Source: Planctomycetota bacterium
GTDB taxonomy: Bacteria; Planctomycetota; UBA8742; SKZP01; JAIOTL01
NCBI GenBank assembly: GCA_021106775.1
Contig: JAIOTL010000114.1
Location: forward strand, 1 to 12,464
Reading direction: 5' to 3'
DNA length: 12,464 nt
Shown: positions 5,595-12,464 of the stretch, one piece after another
Position numbering within the stretch: position 1 is the first letter of the stretch
How the letters are laid out: each line of letters opens with the position of its first letter
The notes under the pieces: generated by a model
Databases searched by the model: none
What the model saw: the letters and a program-made list of their open reading frames with translations, nothing else
Told to the model about the DNA's origin: nothing
Made by a program: the position numbers and the translations under genes

Positions 5595-8500
5595 ATGTAT
5601 CGAAAAGTAAACATATTGTTTCTTTGTGTGTTTTTGAGTTTAGTTGCTTTCAGCTGTGAAATTGGGATAAATTTTTCTGCGCATTTATTTTACTTCCCAA
5701 AAGATTTCAATTTCGGAAGCGTAGATGTCGGAAGCGTTGGCACAATCAATGTTGAAATCGAGAATCCGGGCGTTGCTGAACTCAGGATTGACCAAATCAT
5801 CATCGTGCCTGATTCACACACCAATTCACAGGAAATGTACATTTCGGAAGTGATTGACCAGGTTGGAAGGTCTCTGCAACCTCCTTTTGACAAAATTCGA
5901 GTTGAGCCAAACAAAGGTTTACAACTCATATTAAAATTCGAACCTCTTGATACAAATGCGAAATCAGCAATGCTTGCAATAACACATAATGCCAGCAACA
6001 TTGACAGCCCTTTTGAAGCAAAAGTTGGTGGTAATAATTCAAACCTTGATATAGATCCTGAGTTTTTGGATTTCGGAAAAGTGGATTCCGGAAATAAATT
6101 GGAAAAAGAAATTGAAATTGTGAATCGGGGTACTGAAACTTTGACAATTTATGCTCTTAACATCACAGGTTCAAACGATTTCACAATTGAATCTAACAGC
6201 GGGTATTCAACCATTGAACCCATGCAGTCAAAGAATATTCGAATGAGTTTTATGCCGACAGTTACCGGATTTGCAGAAGCAAAACTGAATATTATTCACG
6301 ATTCCGCAGGCTCTCCCACACTCGTAGAGCTCAGTGGTATTGGCGTGCCGGATGATAACAGATCACCTGATGTTAGTAACCCAACGGTTACACCAAACAT
6401 TGTTAAATCCGATGGAACCGAAATTGTTCTTTTCACTGCGGAAATCACAGATACCAACGGCAGTGCTGATCTTCAAAAAATAAACATCAACATGTCTTCG
6501 CTTCTAGGTGATGAAAATCAGATAATGTTTGATGACGGTACAAACGGCGATGTTGTTGCTGACGATAATGTTTATTCGTTCGAATTTCTGATACCAAGCG
6601 GGTTAAGCAGCAGAAACTATGATATTAGGATAACAGCAACAGATTATTCTGACGACATTGGTTCTGGTGATTGTTTTTTAAGGATTTACAGTGGGAATAA
6701 AATTTATGTGAATGATAGTACGGGCAATGATACCCTTGGCACTGGCAGTTCTGTTACGCCATACAAAACCATCCAAAAAGGCATTGATGAATCTTCAACG
6801 GGCGACTGGGTTGTTATTCAAGATGGTGTTTACAAAGGTTCGGGCAATCGTGACCTTGACTTTTCGCATAATCTTGCACCTGCTCAGACACGAGAAATCA
6901 TACTAAAATCTGAAACTGATGCTATTTCAACAATCATCGACTGCGAAGGCTCAAGCACCGAAGAACACAGAGCATTTGTTTTCGATTCAGATGAAACTTC
7001 TTCTGCAGTTGTTGATGGATTCACAATCCGCAGTGCTTATTCATCGGAAGATGGAGGAGCAATTTACTGCGATGGGGCAAGTCCCACAATTCAAAATTGC
7101 ATTTTGATAAACAACCAGGCAGATGATAACGGTGGTGCAATTTACTGTAAAAATTCATCGGAAGCATTGATTTTGAACAATACTATTATGTTTTGTTCAG
7201 CAGTTTCTGGAGCAGGCATTTTTGCTGACAATTCTTCAATTACAGTATTAAACAACGATATTAATAACAACCTCGGCACAGAAAATGGCGGTGGAATCTG
7301 CGTTCTCGACAGTTCAGTTACAATCGAAAGCAACGACATTATCGATAACAATCTCGATTCATATGATAATGATTTGCGAGGTGCCGGCTTATATATTGAA
7401 GGTGATTCGATTCTCCCATCAATTAAAAACAATAACATTAACGGAAACAGTATACGCAGCAACAGCGGTGAATGCTACGGCTCGGGATTGTACATAGATA
7501 TTGAATCATCGACCTATTACGTTGAATACAATGAGTTTAAGTCCAATACGATTTACAGTAATACTAACTTTGCTTATGGTGGAGGTGTTTTTATTACCGG
7601 TGAAAATAATGCTGTAAAATTTCGGAACAATGATGTGCTTTTTAATGAAACCAATTCAAGTAGCTCGTCTCCTATTGGTGGTGGTATGTATATTGACAAG
7701 GACACAACAATTGAGATAAAACACAACATAATCTCACATAATATTGTTACATCAAGACTGAGTTATACTTATGCAGGTGGTATTTTTATCGATCAAACCG
7801 ACAACGTAACTTTCGAAAATAACACAATTAATTACAATACTGCGATAGCACAAAGAGGGAATGTATTTGGCGGCGGAATTGCAGTCAGAAATAACTCTTA
7901 CAGCATAACCGTGAAAAACTGCGAAATAAAATACAATGTATGTAATGCAGCATCGGGTTACAGAAATTATGGAAGCGGCTTGTTTGTCTATGCAGACACT
8001 ATTGTCGTTATTGAAGATAGTGAAATATCTGAAAATTCTGCTATTTCGGCTTCTTATTCATACGGCGGTGGGATTTTCCTAAATACCAATTCGTCTGCAA
8101 CAATTAAAAACACAGAAATAAAGTCAAATATTCTCAACGCCTACTACTATTGCTACGGTGCTGGTGTATATTGCAGTACGAATACTACAGCAACTTTCGA
8201 GGATTGTGAAATTTCGAACAATGAAACCAATGCAAGCTATGACAGTTATGGTGGAGCGATATATTTCAGACAGGGGAACTATAACCTTACAAGATGCAAA
8301 CTCAATGACAATATGCTAAAATCCTGGCGTAATTCATACGGTGGTGGTTTTTACTGCTACAATTATGTTGCTCTGACTTTGGAGAGCTGTGAAATACTCT
8401 CAAACACCAATAAAGGCTCAACCTGTTATGGAGCAGGACTTTATTCATATTATACTTCAGTAAATTTGCAGATAAAGAACTCACTTATTGCCTATAATAC

Positions 8501-9083
8501 TGCAGATTCAACAGATTTAGCTAATGGTGGTGCGATTTATATTTACTATTCTATTTTCAATATCCAAAACTGCACAATAGCGAGTAATACCGCCATCTCA
8601 AACACCGGAAATGCTAACGGGGGAGCAATTTACATTGCTTACACATATGTTTCTTCATCGATTAACAACACGATTTTGTGGAATAACCGTGCTATTTCGC
8701 GCTTTGGGAGCGGGAATCCATCTGGGAATGATTTCTACATTTTGGTCGATAGAACTTATATTATCATTATCAACAATTGTCTGTTTTCAAAGCTCCCGAA
8801 ATTCGGCGTACCAAGCATTCACGATCCGTACAATTTGCTGAGACCCAATCTGGCATGTATTTTCGATTCTGATCCATACTTTGTTGATGAAAGAGCAGGA
8901 AATTACAGACTTCAGCATACTAACATCGGCTACATCTTTGATTCTCCGTGCATTGACAGGGGAAACGATTCGCTAATCTCTGCCAATATCAGGCAGGACT
9001 TGGACGGAAACCTGCGCTTTGTTGACGGTGACAGAAGCGGTGGAGCAACAATAGACATTGGCTGCTATGAAAAGCAGAATTAA
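5595..9083 (+). CDS. Large predicted lipoprotein with ASH-like domains and beta-helix
   Basis: Predicted surface or envelope protein of 1162 residues; function not known, binding or adhesion is only a family-style guess. Residues 1-21 form a signal peptide (MYRK, hydrophobic core, AFSC), with C21 a plausible lipidation site, though the lipobox is imperfect. Then come two ASH/HYDIN-like beta-sandwich repeats (about 32-145 and 150-251, each with a 'DFG.VDVG/DSG' start), an Ig-like 'choice-of-anchor'-type segment (about 256-364) with the Asp-rich stretch FDDGTNGDVVADDN, and a right-handed beta-helix from about 369. The helix begins with the DUF1565-like IYVND...GTGSSVTPYKTIQKGID entry and contains 18 coils marked by G-[GSA]-[GA]-[ILVMF] motifs from 487 to about 1015. 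The C-terminus (about 1091-1162) matches the cap DPYFVD...YRL...SPCIDRG...QDLDGN.R..DG...IDIGCYE. No type IX secretion C-terminal domain is seen. The ATG at 5595 is chosen because GGGAGAGG lies just upstream; a TTG at 5580 precedes that site. The gene stands alone, bracketed by two 64-bp repeat elements. Confidence 0.88.
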   Translation: MYRKVNILFLCVFLSLVAFSCEIGINFSAHLFYFPKDFNFGSVDVGSVGTINVEIENPGVAELRIDQIIIVPDSHTNSQEMYISEVIDQVGRSLQPPFDKIRVEPNKGLQLILKFEPLDTNAKSAMLAITHNASNIDSPFEAKVGGNNSNLDIDPEFLDFGKVDSGNKLEKEIEIVNRGTETLTIYALNITGSNDFTIESNSGYSTIEPMQSKNIRMSFMPTVTGFAEAKLNIIHDSAGSPTLVELSGIGVPDDNRSPDVSNPTVTPNIVKSDGTEIVLFTAEITDTNGSADLQKININMSSLLGDENQIMFDDGTNGDVVADDNVYSFEFLIPSGLSSRNYDIRITATDYSDDIGSGDCFLRIYSGNKIYVNDSTGNDTLGTGSSVTPYKTIQKGIDESSTGDWVVIQDGVYKGSGNRDLDFSHNLAPAQTREIILKSETDAISTIIDCEGSSTEEHRAFVFDSDETSSAVVDGFTIRSAYSSEDGGAIYCDGASPTIQNCILINNQADDNGGAIYCKNSSEALILNNTIMFCSAVSGAGIFADNSSITVLNNDINNNLGTENGGGICVLDSSVTIESNDIIDNNLDSYDNDLRGAGLYIEGDSILPSIKNNNINGNSIRSNSGECYGSGLYIDIESSTYYVEYNEFKSNTIYSNTNFAYGGGVFITGENNAVKFRNNDVLFNETNSSSSSPIGGGMYIDKDTTIEIKHNIISHNIVTSRLSYTYAGGIFIDQTDNVTFENNTINYNTAIAQRGNVFGGGIAVRNNSYSITVKNCEIKYNVCNAASGYRNYGSGLFVYADTIVVIEDSEISENSAISASYSYGGGIFLNTNSSATIKNTEIKSNILNAYYYCYGAGVYCSTNTTATFEDCEISNNETNASYDSYGGAIYFRQGNYNLTRCKLNDNMLKSWRNSYGGGFYCYNYVALTLESCEILSNTNKGSTCYGAGLYSYYTSVNLQIKNSLIAYNTADSTDLANGGAIYIYYSIFNIQNCTIASNTAISNTGNANGGAIYIAYTYVSSSINNTILWNNRAISRFGSGNPSGNDFYILVDRTYIIIINNCLFSKLPKFGVPSIHDPYNLLRPNLACIFDSDPYFVDERAGNYRLQHTNIGYIFDSPCIDRGNDSLISANIRQDLDGNLRFVDGDRSGGATIDIGCYEKQN

Positions 9084-9114
9084 TACACATAATATTAATT
9101 TTAAGCCATAGTCA

Positions 9115-9178
9115 GGTAGGTCAGGCATCTTGCATGACAATCACCATCATTTTAACAGGCAGGGATGCCTGTTCTACC
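9115..9178 (+). repeat. 64-bp double-hairpin element, copy 2
   Basis: Same length and orientation as the element at 5105-5168. It starts GGTAGGTCAGGC and ends GCCTGTTCTACC. Hairpin one (GTCAGGCA 9120-9127, TGCATGAC 9131-9138) has one mismatch. Hairpin two (AACAGGCA 9154-9161, TGCCTGTT 9166-9173, loop GGGA) is perfect although two of its base pairs differ from copy 1. It lies between the convergent beta-helix and UDG genes. It may also help to end transcription, but there is no T-tract. Confidence 0.85.
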
Positions 9179-9225
9179 ATTCATTGATACTTTTGTAACA
9201 GTGCATTAATGAGGATTATTAGTCC

Positions 9226-10152
9226 TTACCACCAGGGGTAAATTCCTTGCTCTTTCAGGTAATTGAGCACCATATTTGTGTCGTCGAGGACTTTCTGGCG
9301 GTTTTCCTTAGAGTAATATTGGATTAAGTACGATGGGTGATACGTTGCTGCAATGAGAATGTCAGTATCCTTATATTTATGAAACTCGCCGCGAAGTTTG
9401 CCAAGTGGAAACGATGGCTTTTTTTCGGTCAAAAAACGGGCGGCATACGCACCAAGTGCAAAAATTACTTTAGGCTTGATAATCTCAATCTGTTTGCGCA
9501 AATATCCCTGACAATTCTCAATCTCCTCAGGTTGCGGGTCGCGATTCTTGGGTGGACGACATTTCAGCACGTTGCCGATGAAAACTTCCTTGCGCGGAAT
9601 TCCCATGCCTTTCTCGATTATCTCAGTCAGCTTCTTCCCGGCACGACCGATAAAAGGAATCCCTTCTCTGTCCTCATCCGCACCCGGTGCTTCACCGATG
9701 AAAACAAGTGGAGTGTTGATATTGCCGTCTCCGGGAACAATTTTGTTTCTGTTAGTAACAAGCATTTCACAACGCTGACAACGCAGAATTTCATCATGCA
9801 GGTTTTCAATCGCTTCATGTTTCTCATTTGCTGATAATTCCATATTTACAAAATCCTTTTCTGATGTGCTGTCATCAAGTTTTATGTCCGCAAACTCAAT
9901 TAATGGTTTTTTCTTCATACTTTTCGCGACATGCTTACTTTCAACGTTTTGCAACGCTTTCTCAACATCTTCAAGAGATGCTGATTTATATTCTTTGGCG
10001 GAGGAAGCGGTTTTTTCATTACGAATATTTTTAATCGATTTCTTGATTTCTCTGACTAATTCTCTGTCCCTGGGAAGCGATTCCAACCCAAGCGACTGTT
10101 CAAATTTAATACGCAAGTATATTGCGTTGAAAAGGTCAATTTCTGCATCCAT
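9226..10152 (-). CDS. Family 4 uracil-DNA glycosylase (4Fe-4S) with N-terminal extension
   Basis: DNA-repair enzyme that removes uracil from DNA to start base-excision repair. It belongs to the thermophile-type family 4, which carries an Fe-S cluster. In the 308-residue protein the four cluster cysteines are C125 and C128 (CQRC), C198 (KCRPP) and C214 (ENC), spaced C-x2-C-x69-C-x15-C, very close to characterised family 4 enzymes. The uracil-pocket motif GEAPGADED is at 153-161, followed by G-x-PFIGRAG (164-172), NVLKCRPPKNR (194-204), FALGAYAA (231-238) and the second active-site motif HPSYL (272-276). Residues 1-120 precede the catalytic domain and are highly charged (Lys/Glu/Asp/Ser), probably partly disordered; the core family needs only about 200 residues. 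I chose the ATG at 10152 because AGGA lies 9 bases upstream on the minus strand; an ATG ten codons earlier (10182) is less well placed. It is convergent with the beta-helix gene and divergent from the VIT/vWA gene. Confidence 0.93.
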   Translation of the reverse strand: MDAEIDLFNAIYLRIKFEQSLGLESLPRDRELVREIKKSIKNIRNEKTASSAKEYKSASLEDVEKALQNVESKHVAKSMKKKPLIEFADIKLDDSTSEKDFVNMELSANEKHEAIENLHDEILRCQRCEMLVTNRNKIVPGDGNINTPLVFIGEAPGADEDREGIPFIGRAGKKLTEIIEKGMGIPRKEVFIGNVLKCRPPKNRDPQPEEIENCQGYLRKQIEIIKPKVIFALGAYAARFLTEKKPSFPLGKLRGEFHKYKDTDILIAATYHPSYLIQYYSKENRQKVLDDTNMVLNYLKEQGIYPWW

Positions 10153-10287
10153 TTTATAAAATCCTAAAATATTCAGGAACATTTATACAAAATCTTTTTT
10201 ATTTGATGACGTAAAAAAAACAATTGTTGAAACTGTGAATCAGCAATTTCGTCAAATATTAGGAAGTGGTAAAGAAATTTCGAGTCC

Positions 10288-10365
10288 TGTCATTCTGAGG
10301 AATTGAAATGACGAAGAATCCAGATGAATGAATCATACTGGATTCCTACTTTCGCAGGAATGACA
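10288..10365. repeat. 78-bp imperfect inverted repeat (MITE/REP-like)
   Basis: Outer arms TGTCATTC (10288-10295) and GAATGACA (10358-10365), and inner arms GAATCCAG (10316-10323) and CTGGATTC (10338-10345), are perfectly complementary. The parts between them are unequal (20 and 12 bases), giving an internal loop, and the terminal loop is 14 nt. The ends resemble dispersed 'GTCATTC...GAATGAC' repeats I recall from many bacterial genomes. It lies in the 248-bp divergent gap between the UDG and VIT/vWA genes, about 35 bp before the latter's start, so it probably forms part of that promoter or leader region. Confidence 0.75.
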
Positions 10366-10400
10366 ATAGAAATAAGTAATATCGTTAACGTGAGGAAATT

Positions 10401-12464
10401 ATGAAAAAATCATCAGTATTTATTAGCCTGTTAATCTTGTTCGCGATGACGGGTGCATTGCTTGCCGACGGTATGGTTGTGCATTATCGACCGCCTCACC
10501 GCCCAGCACCGCCGCGTCCAGTGCTAATCAACGACGCTTTTACGGTTGAATATCATGTTGTGTCGGTAAATATCGAAGGACAACATGCGGAGACGTATAT
10601 TGACCAGAAAATTAAGAATGTTTCTGGAGGTCTTGCTCAGGCACAATATATGTTCCCGATTCCGCGCAACGCCAATATTTCGCAATTCTCAATGTTCATC
10701 GGCGAGAAGGAGCATAAAGGTGAAATGCTTGATGCTGACGAAGCAAAAAGGATTTATCAGGATTATGTCAGGCGCGTGATTGACCCTGCGCTTTTGGAAT
10801 ATGTTGGGACCGGTTTGTACAAAACCAGCGTTTTTCCATTTTTGAAGGACGAAGCGAAGAGGCTCAGGCTCAAATATAAAGAATTGCTGACTCAGGAAGA
10901 AGGACTTGTGCGGTATTTGTACCCGCTGAATACTGAGAAATTCTCAAAATACCCGCTGAAACGATGCCGGGTCGAGGTCAACATCACATCCGAGAAACCC
11001 ATTGTCAACCTGTATTCGCCAACGCACAAGGTTACTATCAACCGAATCGATGAAAAACGAGTTCAGGTTGTGTACGAAGCGACGCAGGTCAAACCGCATG
11101 AGGATTTCGAGATATTTTACTCGGTCGAAGAAGGTAAATTCGCTGCGAATGTGATTTCATATCAGCCTGTTGGTGAAGCCGCCGGTTATTTCTGCGCGAT
11201 GATTGCGCCAAACACAACAACCGAAGTAAAACAGACTCCCAAAGACATTGTTACCGTGATTGATATTTCAGGCTCGATGCAGGATGACCGCAAAATTGTG
11301 CAGGCAAAGGACGCCCTGACTCACATCGCGAAAAATCTCAACCCCGAAGACAGATTTAACATTATCGCCTTCTCGGATTTCATAAATCCGTTCGCAACCG
11401 AGCTTATGCCTTACAACGACAAAAACAAGGCGGATGCGCTTGCATTCATCGCCAGGCTTCGTGCGGAAGGCGGCACAAACATCGAAGGTGCGCTTGAAAC
11501 TGCGCTTAAAATGTATTCCGATGAAAAATCTGACCGTGCGAAGATTTTGATTTTTATGACGGATGGCAAGCCGACTGTCGGCGAACGTGTCCCAGCGAAA
11601 ATCACCAATAAAATCAAGGGTTTGAACGAGGAAAAGAATGTGAAACTTTTCAGCTTCGCAATCGGCGACCTCATCGACACGAACCTGCTTGACTGGCTTT
11701 CAACGCAGAATCATGGTTTCACAGAATATATCAGAAGCGGCGAGTCAATCAATGAACGGGTAACCAGTTTTTACAATAAAGTGCGTAATCCTGTGCTTAC
11801 CGACGTAAGTCTGAGCTGCGATGGCGTGCGAATCGAAAGCATTCTGCCGACCACGCTGCCGGACATTTTTTCAGGTTCACAACTGGTTGTTGTCGGTAAA
11901 TACATACTTGAGCATCCTTCGAAGAATGAGGCGACAATGAAGCTTAAGGGTAAACTTGTCGGAAAACCCTACGAACGCATTATCAAGGTGAAATTCGTGG
12001 GAAAAACTCTAGAAGCAAAACACACAGAGCGTGTCTGGATTGAGCATTTGTGGGCATCGAGAAGAATCGGCAGCATGCTGAATCAGATACGTCTGCATGG
12101 CGCAAGTGATGAGCTTAAGAAGGAAATCATCCGGCTTTCGAAGAAATACGGCATTCCGACACCTTACACGAGTTTCCTTGTGCGTGAAAACCTTGACACG
12201 ACTCGCAGAAAAGCGCTTGAAGGTCGCGGGATGCGCGAGTTTGAGGATAATGCGCCACGTGCTGAGGGTAAAGGTGCGGTTGACGATGCGGACGAATCGA
12301 ACAAGCTTGAGAAATCCGAACGACCGCAGGGTTGGGGAAATTCTCATGGTGGCGGTAGCGGCAGAACAAACGGCACACCTTCGGAAAAATATCGTGCGAA
12401 ATCTAAGATTACTGACAAGGATATTCCCAAGGCATCAGGTAATCCGAAGACGAAGATTATCAAC
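10401..12464 (+). CDS. Exported VIT + vWA domain protein, C-terminus cut by window edge
   Basis: Exported protein resembling inter-alpha-trypsin inhibitor heavy chains. The frame is open for 688 codons to the right edge, with no stop. Residues 1-22 are a signal peptide (MKKSS, hydrophobic core, ALLA before DG); a short Pro/His-rich stretch (about 30-40, YRPPHRPAPPRP) follows. The VIT domain spans about 44-170 with Q-x-AETYIDQ, the YMFPIPRNA motif, G-x-MLDADEAKRIYQDYV and DPALLEYVG. The vWA domain spans about 281-460 with a complete metal-ion-dependent adhesion site: DISGS (D288, S290, S292), T359 in GGTNIEG and D388 in MTDGK. It is therefore expected to bind a divalent cation and a protein ligand. 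A beta-rich segment and a helical part (about 550-590) come next, then a Gly/Lys/Asp-rich, probably disordered tail. GAGG precedes the ATG by about five bases. The role in this organism is unknown; envelope or periplasmic binding is inferred. Confidence 0.9.
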   Translation, partial: MKKSSVFISLLILFAMTGALLADGMVVHYRPPHRPAPPRPVLINDAFTVEYHVVSVNIEGQHAETYIDQKIKNVSGGLAQAQYMFPIPRNANISQFSMFIGEKEHKGEMLDADEAKRIYQDYVRRVIDPALLEYVGTGLYKTSVFPFLKDEAKRLRLKYKELLTQEEGLVRYLYPLNTEKFSKYPLKRCRVEVNITSEKPIVNLYSPTHKVTINRIDEKRVQVVYEATQVKPHEDFEIFYSVEEGKFAANVISYQPVGEAAGYFCAMIAPNTTTEVKQTPKDIVTVIDISGSMQDDRKIVQAKDALTHIAKNLNPEDRFNIIAFSDFINPFATELMPYNDKNKADALAFIARLRAEGGTNIEGALETALKMYSDEKSDRAKILIFMTDGKPTVGERVPAKITNKIKGLNEEKNVKLFSFAIGDLIDTNLLDWLSTQNHGFTEYIRSGESINERVTSFYNKVRNPVLTDVSLSCDGVRIESILPTTLPDIFSGSQLVVVGKYILEHPSKNEATMKLKGKLVGKPYERIIKVKFVGKTLEAKHTERVWIEHLWASRRIGSMLNQIRLHGASDELKKEIIRLSKKYGIPTPYTSFLVRENLDTTRRKALEGRGMREFEDNAPRAEGKGAVDDADESNKLEKSERPQGWGNSHGGGSGRTNGTPSEKYRAKSKITDKDIPKASGNPKTKIIN

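Noticed and set aside
8870..9083. Type IX secretion C-terminal sorting domain on the beta-helix protein
   Set aside because: The end matches the beta-helix cap (IDIGCYE) and stops three residues later, so no sorting domain is present.
9180..9228. Terminator for the UDG gene
   Set aside because: Only a four-base AGGA/TCCT pairing is visible just after the stop, with no T-tract on the minus strand.
9337..9834. 165-codon plus-strand open frame opposite the UDG gene
   Set aside because: It is antisense to a clear family 4 UDG coding region with all catalytic motifs, has no ribosome binding site and no recognisable domain.
11411..12378. Minus-strand open frames under the VIT/vWA gene
   Set aside because: They are the reverse strand of a continuous coding frame with recognisable VIT and vWA motifs.

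Overview
The window looks like chromosomal DNA of a Gram-negative bacterium with roughly 40% GC and AT-rich intergenic gaps. An exported lipoprotein with ASH-type and beta-helix domains, a VIT/vWA exported protein, a Ser/Thr kinase and dispersed palindromic repeats would suit the FCB or PVC superphyla (for example Cloacimonadota-, Kapabacteria- or Planctomycetes-like lineages). That placement is an inference from gene style; no rRNA or other phylogenetic marker is present.

Layout. Bases 1-910, minus strand: a DUF151 'bifunctional nuclease' family protein followed 26 bp later by the N-terminal part of a Ser/Thr protein kinase that runs off the left edge. Bases 911-1217 are a divergent AT-rich promoter region. 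Bases 1218-5030, plus strand: four genes. They are an unrecognised 246-aa soluble protein, the NAD(P)H-hydrate repair dehydratase NnrD, a minimal flotillin-like SPFH protein with one membrane segment, and an SO_0444/ArsP-type metal permease fused to a C-terminal HMA metal-binding domain. A strong intrinsic terminator sits between the first two genes, almost touching the nnrD ribosome binding site. Bases 5031-5594 are a repeat-rich spacer holding a 9-bp tandem repeat, a 64-bp double-hairpin element and a degraded repeat fragment. Bases 5595-9083 encode a 1162-aa predicted lipoprotein with two ASH-like domains, an Ig-like domain, 18 beta-helix coils and a C-terminal cap. A second 64-bp element follows at 9115-9178. 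Bases 9226-10152, minus strand, encode a family 4 (Fe-S) uracil-DNA glycosylase with a long charged N-terminal extension. A large imperfect inverted repeat at 10288-10365 precedes a VIT + vWA exported protein (10401 to the right edge, incomplete).

How they fit together. No single pathway links the genes. They are housekeeping repair functions (NnrD, UDG), envelope functions (flotillin-like protein, metal permease, beta-helix lipoprotein, VIT/vWA protein) and a small nuclease-family/kinase pair. I do not see a defence island, prophage, CRISPR array, tRNA or rRNA. The most informative structures are the two 64-bp elements bracketing the beta-helix gene, which show compensatory stem changes; the terminator fused to the nnrD leader; and the coil architecture of the beta-helix protein.
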